64,000 bases of DNA from Singulisphaera acidiphila DSM 18658 (GTDB lineage: Bacteria > Planctomycetota > Planctomycetia > Isosphaerales > Isosphaeraceae): positions 4,526,001 to 4,590,000 of the forward strand of contig NC_019892.1 of the NCBI RefSeq assembly GCF_000242455.2. The letters are read 5' to 3'. The translations under genes and the position numbers were made by a program. Position 1 is the first letter of the stretch. Each line of letters starts with the position of its first letter. The notes below the pieces were generated by a model that saw only the letters and a program-made list of their open reading frames with translations, was not told the origin of the DNA and searched no databases. Positions 1 to 8,982 of this stretch are shown one piece after another.

Positions 1-3000
1 GGGGAAGAACGCGTATTTTGCCCGAAGCCGTGTCCCAGAGACGAGCCTTCATGTCGTCGCTCCCCGTGAGCAAGGTCTTACCGTCGGGGCTAAACGCCAC
101 GGCCATGACCCGGCCCCGGTGCTCGAAGGGGAGGCCGACGGGCTGCTGCTTGCGGTTGGTGTCCCAGAGCCGGGCCGTCTTGTCGTCGCTCCCGGTCGCG
201 ATGAACCGACCGTCGGGGCTGAACGCCACGGCTCTGACCGCCGCCTCATGGCGCAAGGGGTTTCCCAGGGGCTCGCCCGTCTTGGCCGACCAGAGCCGGG
301 CCATCTTGTCGTCGCCCCCGGTCAGCACGGTGTCGCCTCTCGGGCTGAACACCACCGTCTGGACCCGGTCCTCGTGGCGGAGAAGGGCCCCGATCGGCTC
401 ACCGGTCGCGGCGTCCCAAAGCCGCGCCGTGTGATCAAAGCTCCCGGTCAGAACCGTGCGGCCGTCCGGGCTGAACGCGATTGATTCGACCTCCTCGCCG
501 TGGACCAACGGCGCCCCGATCGGCTCGCCCGTCGCCGCATTCCAGAGCCGCGCCGTATGGTCCTGGCTCGCGGAGAGAATCGTCCGCCCATCGGGGCTGA
601 AAAGCACAGCGCGGATGAATCCCTCGTGAGAGAAAGAGAGGCCAAAGGGAGTCGCGACTTCGGAAACCAGGACCGTTCTGTCGAAACCAGCGGTTAACAC
701 CTTTCTGCCATCGGGGCTGAACGCCAACGACGAGACCGTGTGCCGGTGGCGGATCGGCGGGCCGATGGGAGCGCCGGTGGCGGTGTCCCAGATCCGGGCG
801 ATGCCGTCGAAGGAGCCGGTCAGAATCCGCTTGCCGTCGGGGCTGAACGCCGCGTTGTGGACGCAATGCTGATGTCGCAGCACATGGCCGATCGGCCGGC
901 CGCTCTCGCGGTCCCAAAGGCGAGCCGTTCGGTCGTAGCCCCCCGTCAAGATCGTTCGGCCGTCCGGGCTATAGGCCACCGACGCAACCCAGTCCCGGTG
1001 ACTCAGAGGCTGGCCGACCGGGGCCCCCGTGACGGCGTCCCAGAGCTGGGCGGTCTTGTCCCAGCTCCCGGTCAAGACGGTCCGACCATCGGGACTGAAC
1101 GCCACCGACGTGATCAGGTTTTTGTGGGTCATCGGCGGGCCAATCGGCTCACCGGACGCCAGATCCCAGAGCCGGGCGGTTTTGTCGACACTCCCCGTGA
1201 TTGCGACCCGACCGTCGGGGCTGAAGGCCACGCCGAGGATCGCCTCGGTCTGGTAGAACTCCAGCTCCAACGGCTCACCGGTCCTGACGCTCCAAAGCCG
1301 AGCGCCTCCATCGTCGCACCCGGTCATGAGGGTGCGACCGTCGGGGCTAAACGCCAGCGCCCCGACCTTCATCGGGTGCGGCAAGGGAGCACCCACGGGG
1401 TCTCCCGTGGCAGCGTCGCGAAACCGGACCGAACTGTCATCGCCCCCGACCGCGATGGTCCGACCGTCGGGACTATACGCCACAGCCTGAATCGGGCCGG
1501 GGTGCTCGAAACGGACCCGAAGCGGGTGAATGCGAGGCAACCAGCCCGACAGGCTCAATCTGAAGGCGCGCTCGAGGTTCAGGTCGCGGGCAAGGCTGGC
1601 GCTCTTCAGACCACGAACGAGCCAGAGTACCCCTTGAGCCACGTCCCCCTGTTCGGCCAAGGCCTGACCGTGCTCATAGGCCAGGTGGGACGCCTGCTGG
1701 TCGACGGCTCGTTGCCGCGTCTGGACCTCGCGGAACGCCTTACCGAGGTGCGAGGCCGCCCGGTAGTGATAAACGGCCAGGCTGATCGAAAGGCCGATCG
1801 TGGTCGCCAGTGCGAGCGCCGCCAAACCCAAGGCGATGGCCAGCGGCGTCTTGCGAAGGCACCACCGCCAGACCCGCTCCGGCGCGGAGATCGGACGGGC
1901 CCGGACGGGCTCGAAATTCAGGAACCGGTCGAGGTCGTCGGCAAGCTCCAGGGCCGAGTGATACCGCCTTGGGACGCTCTTTTCGAGGCACTTCAGGCAG
2001 ATCGTCTCCAGGTCGCGAGGCACGTTCGGCCGCAGTCGGGTCGGCGGCACCGGTTCCTCGTGCAAGACCTGGAGCACCGTCTCCAGCGGCGTCCCCGCCC
2101 GGAACGGCGGGCGCCCGGTCAACATCTCGTACAGGATCGCCCCCAGGCTGTAGATGTCGGTCGCCGCAGTCGGCCCCGAATCCTCACCAGGGCCGACGGT
2201 CGCGGACCGCTGGCGGACGGCCTGCTCGGGAGCCATATAGCTCGGCGTCCCCAAGAACTGTTCCGTCAGGGTCGGGTACGCCGTCTCGCCGTCAAGCCAC
2301 TTCGCCAGCCCGAAGTCGGCGATTTTTGGGGCCCTCGCGCTGGTCAACAACACGTTGGCCGGTTTCAGGTCGCGGTGGATGATGCCGGCCCGGTGGGCCG
2401 CGTGGATCGCGTCCGCCAGCATCCTGACCAACTCCGCGGCGCGGCGGGGCGACTGGGGATTCTCGGCGATGAGCTGAGCCAAGCTCTCCCCTTCAACCAA
2501 CTCCAGGGCCAGGAAGGGCCGCCCGTCGTGCTCCCCAACCTCGTAAATTTGCACGATGTTCGGGTGCTGGAGCCGAGCGACCGACTCCGCCTCCCGGCGG
2601 AATCGGTCGAGCTCCCTCGGAGCGGCATTAGCGCCCGCCAAGAGCATCTTGAGCGCAACCGGGCGACCGAGCCGGCGGTGGCGGGCCTTATAAACCACCC
2701 CCATCCCGCCGCGCCCCAGCTCGCCGAGAAGTTCGTAACCGTTCGGGGCCGGCCGGTCGTCGCCCACATCAGGGTTCGCCGGCGGCCCAGCCCCCGAGGG
2801 GCTCCCACCGAAAAAGAGGCCGGCCGGGGGGTCGCTCTTGAGGGCATGAAGGAAGCCGGCATCGACGTCAACATCGCCCCGAGTTCGGGAGAGTCCGAGC
2901 CGTGGCGGTCGGTGCCCCGGCCGGACGGCCAGGTCGGTCAGTCGCTCCAGGGCCTCCTGGCAGAGCGAGCACCCCTCCACGTGGTCCCCGACCGAATGCT

Positions 3001-3070
3001 CTTGCGCCTCGCCGAGTTGGTCGGCCAGCAGTTTGCGGAGTTGTTCCGACGATGGGCAGGTCTTGAGCAT
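1..3070 (-). CDS. Ser/Thr protein kinase with WD40 repeats (3' end beyond window)
   Basis: Open minus-strand frame from an ATG at 3070 to the left edge, so the C-terminus is missing. An N-terminal HxxxCxxC (HVEGCSLC) resembles the zinc-binding anti-sigma-like motif of planctomycete kinases. The kinase domain shows GRGGMGVVY, a VALK lysine, HRDLKPAN, DFGLAK and APEQA with all catalytic residues, so it should be active. A transmembrane segment after the kinase domain (around 1790-1850) should place the kinase in the cytoplasm and the rest outside. At least 12 WD40-like repeats follow, each with FSPDGR and an x-D-x-T-A-R-L-W end, forming one or two beta-propellers. The ECF sigma gene lies 29 bp upstream on the same strand, so the two are probably co-transcribed, with the kinase controlling that sigma factor. 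The substrate is unknown. Confidence 0.93.
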   Translation of the reverse strand, partial: MLKTCPSSEQLRKLLADQLGEAQEHSVGDHVEGCSLCQEALERLTDLAVRPGHRPPRLGLSRTRGDVDVDAGFLHALKSDPPAGLFFGGSPSGAGPPANPDVGDDRPAPNGYELLGELGRGGMGVVYKARHRRLGRPVALKMLLAGANAAPRELDRFRREAESVARLQHPNIVQIYEVGEHDGRPFLALELVEGESLAQLIAENPQSPRRAAELVRMLADAIHAAHRAGIIHRDLKPANVLLTSARAPKIADFGLAKWLDGETAYPTLTEQFLGTPSYMAPEQAVRQRSATVGPGEDSGPTAATDIYSLGAILYEMLTGRPPFRAGTPLETVLQVLHEEPVPPTRLRPNVPRDLETICLKCLEKSVPRRYHSALELADDLDRFLNFEPVRARPISAPERVWRWCLRKTPLAIALGLAALALATTIGLSISLAVYHYRAASHLGKAFREVQTRQRAVDQQASHLAYEHGQALAEQGDVAQGVLWLVRGLKSASLARDLNLERAFRLSLSGWLPRIHPLRVRFEHPGPIQAVAYSPDGRTIAVGGDDSSVRFRDAATGDPVGAPLPHPMKVGALAFSPDGRTLMTGCDDGGARLWSVRTGEPLELEFYQTEAILGVAFSPDGRVAITGSVDKTARLWDLASGEPIGPPMTHKNLITSVAFSPDGRTVLTGSWDKTAQLWDAVTGAPVGQPLSHRDWVASVAYSPDGRTILTGGYDRTARLWDRESGRPIGHVLRHQHCVHNAAFSPDGKRILTGSFDGIARIWDTATGAPIGPPIRHRHTVSSLAFSPDGRKVLTAGFDRTVLVSEVATPFGLSFSHEGFIRAVLFSPDGRTILSASQDHTARLWNAATGEPIGAPLVHGEEVESIAFSPDGRTVLTGSFDHTARLWDAATGEPIGALLRHEDRVQTVVFSPRGDTVLTGGDDKMARLWSAKTGEPLGNPLRHEAAVRAVAFSPDGRFIATGSDDKTARLWDTNRKQQPVGLPFEHRGRVMAVAFSPDGKTLLTGSDDMKARLWDTASGKIRVLP

Positions 3071-3099
3071 CTCAGGGTTCCCCGGCCCTCATCCTCTCC

Positions 3100-3714
3100 T
3101 CAGTCGCCCGTGGGGTCGGTCCCCTCAAGTCGGCAGATCTCCTCGCGGAGCATCCTCTGCACCTTACTCTTGGCCTTGAAGACGGTGGCGACCTTCATCC
3201 CGAGCTGCTCGGCCACCACCGCGCCGGCCTGGCCTTCGATGGCCGTGAGACGGAAGGCCTCCCACGTGTGCGGCTCGACCCTGAGCCTGACCCGGAACGA
3301 GGCCTCCTCGAGCAATTCACGGTCGAACTGCTCGTCAAGCCGCACGAGCAGGTCGTCGCGGGCCTCAATCGATTCGAGCCAGCTCGAATCTCCGCCACGG
3401 TCGCCCCCCAGCGGAGTGGGCCGTCGCCGTGTGACCAGATCGCTCCAGGTGTGATGGGTCAACGTCCGCAGCCAACCGCGGAAGCTAAGATTTCGGTCAT
3501 AAGTAAAAGTCCGCATCTTGCTGCAGAGGGCCGCCATAACAGCTTGGGTCACGTCCTTGGCGTCCGCGTCCTGCAAGTTCCAGCGCCGGCACCAACCGTA
3601 AATCTCAGGGCCGTAGCGGTCGACGAACTCACCCCAGGCGATTTCGTCCGTGGGCTGATGACGCAACTTCCCCAGCAGTGTGGCACTGGTCCGGAGATTG
3701 GGAGCGTCCGTCAT
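3100..3714 (-). CDS. ECF-family RNA polymerase sigma factor (kinase-linked)
   Basis: 204-aa protein from the ATG at 3714 (MTDAPNLRTS). The frame is open 12 codons further, but this start removes a poorly conserved leader. Region sigma2 is seen in FVDRYGPEIYGWCRRW, DAKDVTQAVM and SFRGWLRTLTHH. The sigma4 region has FRLTAIEGQAGAVVAEQLGM and a helix-turn-helix ending KSKVQRMLREEI. This matches the planctomycete ECF groups encoded next to Ser/Thr kinases. It lies directly upstream of the WD40 kinase, so the pair is probably an operon in which the membrane kinase adjusts sigma activity (inference from context). No separate anti-sigma factor is present. The target regulon cannot be read from the sequence. 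Confidence 0.9.
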   Translation of the reverse strand: MTDAPNLRTSATLLGKLRHQPTDEIAWGEFVDRYGPEIYGWCRRWNLQDADAKDVTQAVMAALCSKMRTFTYDRNLSFRGWLRTLTHHTWSDLVTRRRPTPLGGDRGGDSSWLESIEARDDLLVRLDEQFDRELLEEASFRVRLRVEPHTWEAFRLTAIEGQAGAVVAEQLGMKVATVFKAKSKVQRMLREEICRLEGTDPTGD

Positions 3715-4349
3715 TGGATAAGTACCCCCCAAAGCGGAGAAACCTGACACCCGCCCCCGACCGTTCCCGATTCAGCCCGACTCGACGGGCCGTGACGGTT
3801 ACGAGTAACCCCAGCAAATGCCGTTCGGCAGACGCCCGATCGTATCGACTGTTCGCTCAATGGAAATGGGAGTGTCTCCATGTTATGCGATTGTGGGATG
3901 ACTGAACAGCGTGCGTTGTGAGCAGGCCTCTCGTGGAAACACGACCGGATCGAACAGCCCGCCAAAGTGAATCCGATCCGGCCGAGCCCCCCTCCTTGTG
4001 ATGAAGACTCGCGACCATTTGTCTCTTTTTTTTCCAGCCGCGAACATTTCGATGTCAGGTTTTTTCAGCCCGGGGGGTACTTACCCTCACCAAGGGAAGT
4101 CCCCCTTGCATCTCTGATCCCTCATCCGATCTCCGTGAGTGGCACTCTGAAGTCGTGCGTGGCCACTCACGTCTCGGGCAAGGGGGGGGGTGCGTTTTCG
4201 CCAACAAATCTAAATCCATCGCAGGCTTTTGCACGCCTCTCTCAACTGAGGCACGTTCAGCATATTCGCGCCTGCTAATTTCATGACACCGTCGGCCGAA
4301 CACCGGCGTGAACCGATCGCGATCTCTATTTCTCGTCAGGAGGTTTGCT
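3715..4349. other. Intergenic region between divergent genes
   Basis: 635 bp separating the minus-strand sigma factor from the plus-strand lipoprotein; it should hold both promoters. Short open frames here have no coding character. No clear -35/-10 pair or RNA structure was recognised. Confidence 0.6.
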
Positions 4350-4580
4350 GTGCAAAGGCAAAGCCGCCGCGTCGCGTTCCTTTCCTGCGGCCTCATTTCT
4401 GGATCAATGAGTGCTGTCCTGATGCTGGGCGGCTGCGGGGGAGCCGCTCCCGCCGAGTCTGCGACCGTGCAGCCAGCGCCGAAGAACCGCATCGAAGGGA
4501 TTCAGCGGATCGGTGAAAACAACAAGAAACACAAGGCGGATATCCAGAAGGGCGTCAAGAAGCGAAGACCGAATCGGTAG
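4350..4580 (+). CDS. Small lipoprotein preceding a DUF1559 gene
   Basis: 76-aa protein. I chose the GTG at 4350 because AGGAGG sits 6 bases before it; an in-frame ATG at 4308 has no such site. The N-terminus has basic residues, then a hydrophobic stretch ending in a lipobox (LGGC), so the mature protein should be a membrane-anchored lipoprotein with a short Lys/Arg-rich tail (KKHKADIQKGVKKRRPNR). No domain is recognised. It lies 43 bp upstream of a DUF1559 gene on the same strand. The same pairing recurs at 10179-10424 / 8983-10041, where the small protein also has a basic tail. Function unknown. Confidence 0.75.
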   Translation: MQRQSRRVAFLSCGLISGSMSAVLMLGGCGGAAPAESATVQPAPKNRIEGIQRIGENNKKHKADIQKGVKKRRPNR

Positions 4581-4623
4581 GAACGTCGATTTCTGAACGG
4601 AACCTCAACGGGGAGAAACCAAG

Positions 4624-5712
4624 ATGAATGCGTTCGTCCGCCGTCAGCGTGGCTTCACGCTCATCGAACTGCTGGTCGTCATTGCCATCATCGCCGTCCT
4701 GATCGCGTTGCTGCTCCCCGCGGTGCAGGCGGCACGCGAAGCCGCGCGTCGCTCACAGTGCGTCAACAACTTGAAGCAGATCGGCCTGGCATTGCACAAT
4801 TATCACTCCGTCAATGACTGCTTCCCACTGGGGAACGCATGCACCGGCCAGAGTAACTCCGGGCCTTGCGTAAGCTGGGACGCATTCAGCCCGCAGGCCG
4901 AGATGCTGGGCAACCTCGAGCAGGCGGCGATCTACAACGCCATCAACTTCTCGCAAGCCGGCAGCGCGGCAGCCAACGCCACCGGCCTGGTGGCGAAGAT
5001 CGCGAGCTTCCTCTGCCCGTCCGACGGCAACGCGGGTCCTGGGGGCTTCTCGGGCTGGTCGCTCAACAACGATAACGCCAACGTCAACAGCTACCACGCT
5101 TCGACCGGCACGACTTATATCCCCGGCGACAACGGCCAAGGAGGAACATCCAGTACCGGCCTCTTTTCCTACATGTTCTCCTACGGCATTCGAGATTGCA
5201 CCGATGGTAGTTCCAACACCGTCGCTTTCGCCGAGTCGATCGTCGGCGCCCCACAGCAGAGGGCCACACGCGGCAACGGCATCGTCGGCTCAGGCGGGAC
5301 CCCGCAGTGGGGCGGAAAAAGCGTTGACGTTTACATGGACGTACCGCAAGTTATGAGCAACCTCGATGGCTGCGCCTCGGCCTGGAAGACCGGCACTGCC
5401 ACGAACATCGTGAATACTCGAGGCTACCTCTGGGGCTTCGGCGTCGCCGGCTTCACGCTGTTCAACACCATCGTCCCCCCGAATTCGAAGCAGTACGCCT
5501 TCAACACCTGCACGTTCTACGGCGGTGGCGGCTGGCCCGGCGGCGCCAACGGGGTGAACTTCGCCAACGCCACCAGCAACCACTCCGGCGGCGTCAATAC
5601 CCTGTTCGGCGACGGCAGCGTCAAGTTCATCAAAGACTCGATCAACCTCAACACATGGTGGGCGCTCGGCACCCGGAGCAGCGGCGAAGTGATCAGCGCC
5701 GATTCATATTGA
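4624..5712 (+). CDS. DUF1559 domain protein with prepilin-like N-terminus
   Basis: 362-aa member of the planctomycete DUF1559 family. After a short basic leader the N-terminus shows the type IV pilin / pseudopilin cleavage and methylation motif (GFTLIELLVV at about residues 10-19) with the usual hydrophobic helix and Ala/Arg-rich exit. The conserved CVNNLKQIGLALHNY follows. The C-terminal domain has the H-x9-DG motif (HSGGVNTLFGDGS) and the ending GEVISADSY. A purine-rich GGGGAGAAA lies just before the ATG. The protein is probably exported by a pilin-like route and held at the cell surface; the biochemical role of the family is not established. It follows the small lipoprotein and is probably co-transcribed with it. 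Confidence 0.93.
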   Translation: MNAFVRRQRGFTLIELLVVIAIIAVLIALLLPAVQAAREAARRSQCVNNLKQIGLALHNYHSVNDCFPLGNACTGQSNSGPCVSWDAFSPQAEMLGNLEQAAIYNAINFSQAGSAAANATGLVAKIASFLCPSDGNAGPGGFSGWSLNNDNANVNSYHASTGTTYIPGDNGQGGTSSTGLFSYMFSYGIRDCTDGSSNTVAFAESIVGAPQQRATRGNGIVGSGGTPQWGGKSVDVYMDVPQVMSNLDGCASAWKTGTATNIVNTRGYLWGFGVAGFTLFNTIVPPNSKQYAFNTCTFYGGGGWPGGANGVNFANATSNHSGGVNTLFGDGSVKFIKDSINLNTWWALGTRSSGEVISADSY

Positions 5713-5885
5713 GAGCCCGTGAGAGCAGGCGCCTTGTCAAAACCGCCCGAGGTCAACCGGAAGCAACCCTGACGATTTCGTCAAGTTTTCCGAATATCCG
5801 GCCGACAATAAAACTAATTGAGATGCGGGGGGGTCCCGCGTCCTCACGTTCAGGCGGAAAGACACGGCTGGGCGGGCGAGACTTT

Positions 5886-7133
5886 ATGGGCGTGCATGGA
5901 CGCAAACCTCCGAGTCGGCCTGGGGTTCTGCTCCCGGTTCTCCTCATAGCCGCTTGCCTGACGACGAGCGGCTGTCTGGGGCCCGCGGCCATCCGTTCCA
6001 CGCGCATGCGATATAACGAAGTGGTGCGTACGACAAACGATGAGCAGCTCTTGATGAATCTGGTGCGGCTTCGTTACGCCGACTCGCCCATCTTTGTCGA
6101 TCTCCCCAACATCACCAGCCAGTTCGAGGTCGCGGGCGGGACCACCTACCCAGGCCCTGGCGGGGCGCAGACCAGCTTCGGGATCGCCGGACTGGCGGGC
6201 CGCGACACGCCGACCCTGAGTTATCATCCACGCCAGGGGCGGGAGGTCGCCAAGGCGCTGCTGAACCCGTTGTCGGCCGACCTCTTCAGCGTGGTCAACG
6301 CCGGGGCAAGGCTCGACCAGTTCTTCTGGATGACCTTGAACGACATCAACGACGTGCAGAACGCGGTCCGAGCCACGACCCTCGTCCCCCAAGTCCCGGA
6401 CGACAACTCACGCTTCCTCCGCGGCGTCCAGTTACTCACGGCGATAGACGACCAGGGGGGCGCGGAGCTCGGATTCTCCATGCGCGAAGAGAACGACACC
6501 GCCTCCGGTGCCATCCCCGCCAATCTTGTTCAAGGGCGTGACCTGCTGGGCGCGGCCAAGGACGGCTATGCCTTCCGGGCGAATCGAGACGGTCGACTCG
6601 CCCTCCACAAGCGGGAAAAAGAGCTGACCCTCAAGATCCGGTCCCGCTTCACCCACTCCCCCGAGATGGAAGAGCTGGCCCAAATCTTTCGCCTGACCCC
6701 GGGACTCAGCCGCTACAAAATCCAGTCCGAGTTGCAGCCCAACTCCGAGAGCAGTCCACTGGGTGCCTTCGGCGCGGGCGATACGATCTATCTCAATTTG
6801 CGGTCAGTCCTCCAGATCATGACTTTCCTGTCCAAGGGTGTGTGTGTCCCCGAGGAGCACGTCCTCAACGGGGTGGTGCCGACGACTCCGGGGCCCGACG
6901 GCCGCCCCTTCAACTGGACCCAAGTCACCGCCGGAAACTTCTTCGTCGCCTCACAGAAGCACCGCCCCCACGACGCCGAAGTCGCCGTGCAATACCGAGG
7001 CTACTGGTTCTTCATTCCCCGCAACGACGTGAACTCACGTTCCGTCCTGGCCGTTCTGGAGATCATCCTGTCGCTCCAGGAGTCCGACGAGAAATCAACC
7101 GGCCCGGTGCTCACCTTACCTGTCGGCGGTTGA
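5886..7133 (+). CDS. Conserved secreted lipoprotein of unknown function
   Basis: 415 aa from the ATG at 5886 (MGVHGRKPPSRPGV). The frame is open to 5655, but only this start gives a proper signal peptide: basic residues, a hydrophobic core (LLPVLLIAACL) and a lipobox ending in TTSGC. The mature part begins with RYNEVVRTTNDEQLLMNLVRL and SPIFVDLPNITSQFEV, a pattern I associate with uncharacterised lipoproteins of planctomycetes and proteobacteria, but no named domain is recognised. The rest is soluble and mixed alpha/beta in look, with no further membrane segment. It lies 173 bp after the DUF1559 gene, so it may be transcribed independently. Function unknown. Confidence 0.8.
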   Translation: MGVHGRKPPSRPGVLLPVLLIAACLTTSGCLGPAAIRSTRMRYNEVVRTTNDEQLLMNLVRLRYADSPIFVDLPNITSQFEVAGGTTYPGPGGAQTSFGIAGLAGRDTPTLSYHPRQGREVAKALLNPLSADLFSVVNAGARLDQFFWMTLNDINDVQNAVRATTLVPQVPDDNSRFLRGVQLLTAIDDQGGAELGFSMREENDTASGAIPANLVQGRDLLGAAKDGYAFRANRDGRLALHKREKELTLKIRSRFTHSPEMEELAQIFRLTPGLSRYKIQSELQPNSESSPLGAFGAGDTIYLNLRSVLQIMTFLSKGVCVPEEHVLNGVVPTTPGPDGRPFNWTQVTAGNFFVASQKHRPHDAEVAVQYRGYWFFIPRNDVNSRSVLAVLEIILSLQESDEKSTGPVLTLPVGG

Positions 7134-7570
7134 GCCAAAACCAATCGCGATGCGTGGCCAACTTGTCCCCCTCATTTCGACAAATCGGGAAGCGGCCGGC
7201 AAAACATCCCTGTTCTGCGGGATTTGCCGGGAGATGATGCGATCGATCGCGCAGGGCGGGTGCTGGGCAGCTACTGGGTCGCCATGATCTCCCTCAGTTT
7301 GGTCGTGCTCGTCTGTCTTTTCCGGTAAGGAATGCTCGGACCGAAAAAGGAGTCATAGGATTCTGTCTGCATACAAATCAGAAGAACCTCCGACTCGATC
7401 TCATGGCCCGTCCGGAACGAGACGAGACCTGACATCCCGTATCGCCCGGCATCCGGGCACGAGCTATAGTGGCAAACTTCCGGACGATGGACGACGACCG
7501 AAAACCAGACTCAAACTTCATCTCAGCGGATGTTTGTCGAAGCGAGAAGCCGAAGGACTTTGCACAACTC
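7134..7570. other. Intergenic region between convergent genes
   Basis: 437 bp between convergent stops. A short open frame ending near 7328 encodes a hydrophobic tail (SYWVAMISLSLVVLVCLF) but has no start in a good context, so it may be a gene remnant. No convincing terminator hairpin was found. Confidence 0.5.
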
Positions 7571-8800
7571 TCAGAGCCGGATGAAAACTTTTTGGCTCTC
7601 TAGATACCGGACGAACAGGTAAGTGATCCCGAAAAAGAGCGCCAGCCCGGTGAGGCACCACCAGAGCGGTGAGTCTTGAGGGACGATCGTGAGGATCTGA
7701 GTCTCAATCATGTGATGAAGGGTATAAGCAGCCAACGCGTTTTGGCCGAAGGTGCGGAAGAGGCCGAGGCAGAAGCCTCCCGCGTCGCACGCGAGCACGA
7801 ACAGGCCATAGACGGCGGATGCGAACCCGATCGCGAAGAGGATGAACGGCAGACTGACCAGGCGCTTATTCATCATCCAGTAGTTATGCGGCCGGTGCTC
7901 GGGAGGCGGTGGCTGCACGAACGGGGCTTCGGCCAGAAGCGACTGCAACGGACGACCAGTGAGCTTCTCAAACGGAGGCCAGACCGGCGAGGCGGCGACA
8001 TGGCCCCGACCGGTTGCCGTCTCGCCGTCGGACAGCATCGAGAGACACGAGAGCCCGTACCCAAGCGCCATCAGGACGACCCCCCAGCCGAGCAATCGGG
8101 CCGTGAGTTTGCCGGGGGTCACAGCCGCCGCGACGTCATAGGCGAGCGTCCCCGCCAGCATGATCGCCCCCCAAGAGAGCAGACCGAAGAAACCGCCGTC
8201 CCAGGCGGTCGAGCCGGACGTTCCCAGCAGGTCGTCCAACCGGTTCGGGCGGCCGTAGACGAAGTCGAAATTGAAGGAATAGGAGAGCACCAAGTGCGCC
8301 CCGGCCAGGGCCACAAGCGTGACGGCTCGCACCCGCGGCCCAGCGGCAATCACCGGCATAATCAGCAACTGCACGGCGCCAATGATCGCGAGCACCTCCC
8401 AGAGGTTCGCCTTGAGCAGCTTGGCGAAAAATCCCTGGATGGCCTCCGGCGTCATCCTGGACCACGACTTGAACTCGCCGCCAAAGCCGTACATCATTAG
8501 CGAGAGCAACACGAGGCCGAGGCTCCGCCAGACGAACCGGCGATACATCGCGGCCGGGCCAAACTGGTCGAGACGTTTGAGCGCCGTGAGCCGGTACGAG
8601 AAACCGCAGGCGAACAGGAAACTCGGCATGATCGTGTCGGCATAGCTGAAGTAATTATTATTGTGCTTCAGCACCGGGTGGATCGCCTGCAGCCCACCAA
8701 GAAAGTTGACCACGCACATGCCCGCGACGGTGTAGCCGCGGAACTGGTCCATCGAAACGATCCGGCCCGTCTTCGTCCCTGCCGCCTCGCCGTTGCTCAC
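7571..8800 (-). CDS. Multi-pass membrane acyltransferase-like protein (HGSNAT/DUF5009 type)
   Basis: About 409 aa from a GTG at 8800; the frame is open to 8935 but that leader is Arg/Ser-rich and looks non-coding. The protein starts RIVSMDQFRGYTVAGMCVVN, the opening of the heparan-alpha-glucosaminide N-acetyltransferase-like / DUF5009 family, with an early conserved Asp and Arg. About ten hydrophobic helices follow, including LGLVLLSLMMYGFGG and FLFACGFSYRLTALKR. Family members are thought to move acyl groups from cytoplasmic acetyl-CoA to sugars across the membrane; the substrate here is unknown. It stands alone between unrelated genes. The exact start is uncertain (another GTG lies two codons upstream). 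Confidence 0.82.
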   Translation of the reverse strand: MSNGEAAGTKTGRIVSMDQFRGYTVAGMCVVNFLGGLQAIHPVLKHNNNYFSYADTIMPSFLFACGFSYRLTALKRLDQFGPAAMYRRFVWRSLGLVLLSLMMYGFGGEFKSWSRMTPEAIQGFFAKLLKANLWEVLAIIGAVQLLIMPVIAAGPRVRAVTLVALAGAHLVLSYSFNFDFVYGRPNRLDDLLGTSGSTAWDGGFFGLLSWGAIMLAGTLAYDVAAAVTPGKLTARLLGWGVVLMALGYGLSCLSMLSDGETATGRGHVAASPVWPPFEKLTGRPLQSLLAEAPFVQPPPPEHRPHNYWMMNKRLVSLPFILFAIGFASAVYGLFVLACDAGGFCLGLFRTFGQNALAAYTLHHMIETQILTIVPQDSPLWWCLTGLALFFGITYLFVRYLESQKVFIRL

Positions 8801-8982
8801 GCGCACACCTTGCCTTTGCTTGAAGCCTTGTCTTTCTCTTCTTTTTTTGGAGGAGTGTCGCCCCGAGCGGAGTTCTCTCGAGCACCACATGGCGCGGTGC
8901 TCGCCAGACGAAAATCCCTCCGGGGCCGGTCGCATTCCGACGGCCTCGGAGGGAAGTGGCTGGATTCGCAGGTTTGCTCAGA

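Noticed and set aside
1..1500. Regularly spaced similar DNA units that could suggest a CRISPR or tandem repeat array
   Set aside because: Spacing (~125 bp) and translation show WD40 repeats within one gene.
740..3454. 904-aa open frame on the plus strand
   Set aside because: Antisense to the WD40 kinase and sigma factor, whose motifs are unmistakable; the Arg/Gly/Asp-rich product has no family and arises from high GC.
3719..4083. 12-bp inverted pair TAAGTACCCCCC / GGGGGGTACTTA around the sigma/lipoprotein spacer
   Set aside because: About one such pair is expected by chance in a 64-kb window; no promoter relation was evident.
7200..7328. Short frame with hydrophobic C-terminus in the 7134-7570 gap
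   Set aside because: No start codon in a usable context; kept only as a possible remnant.
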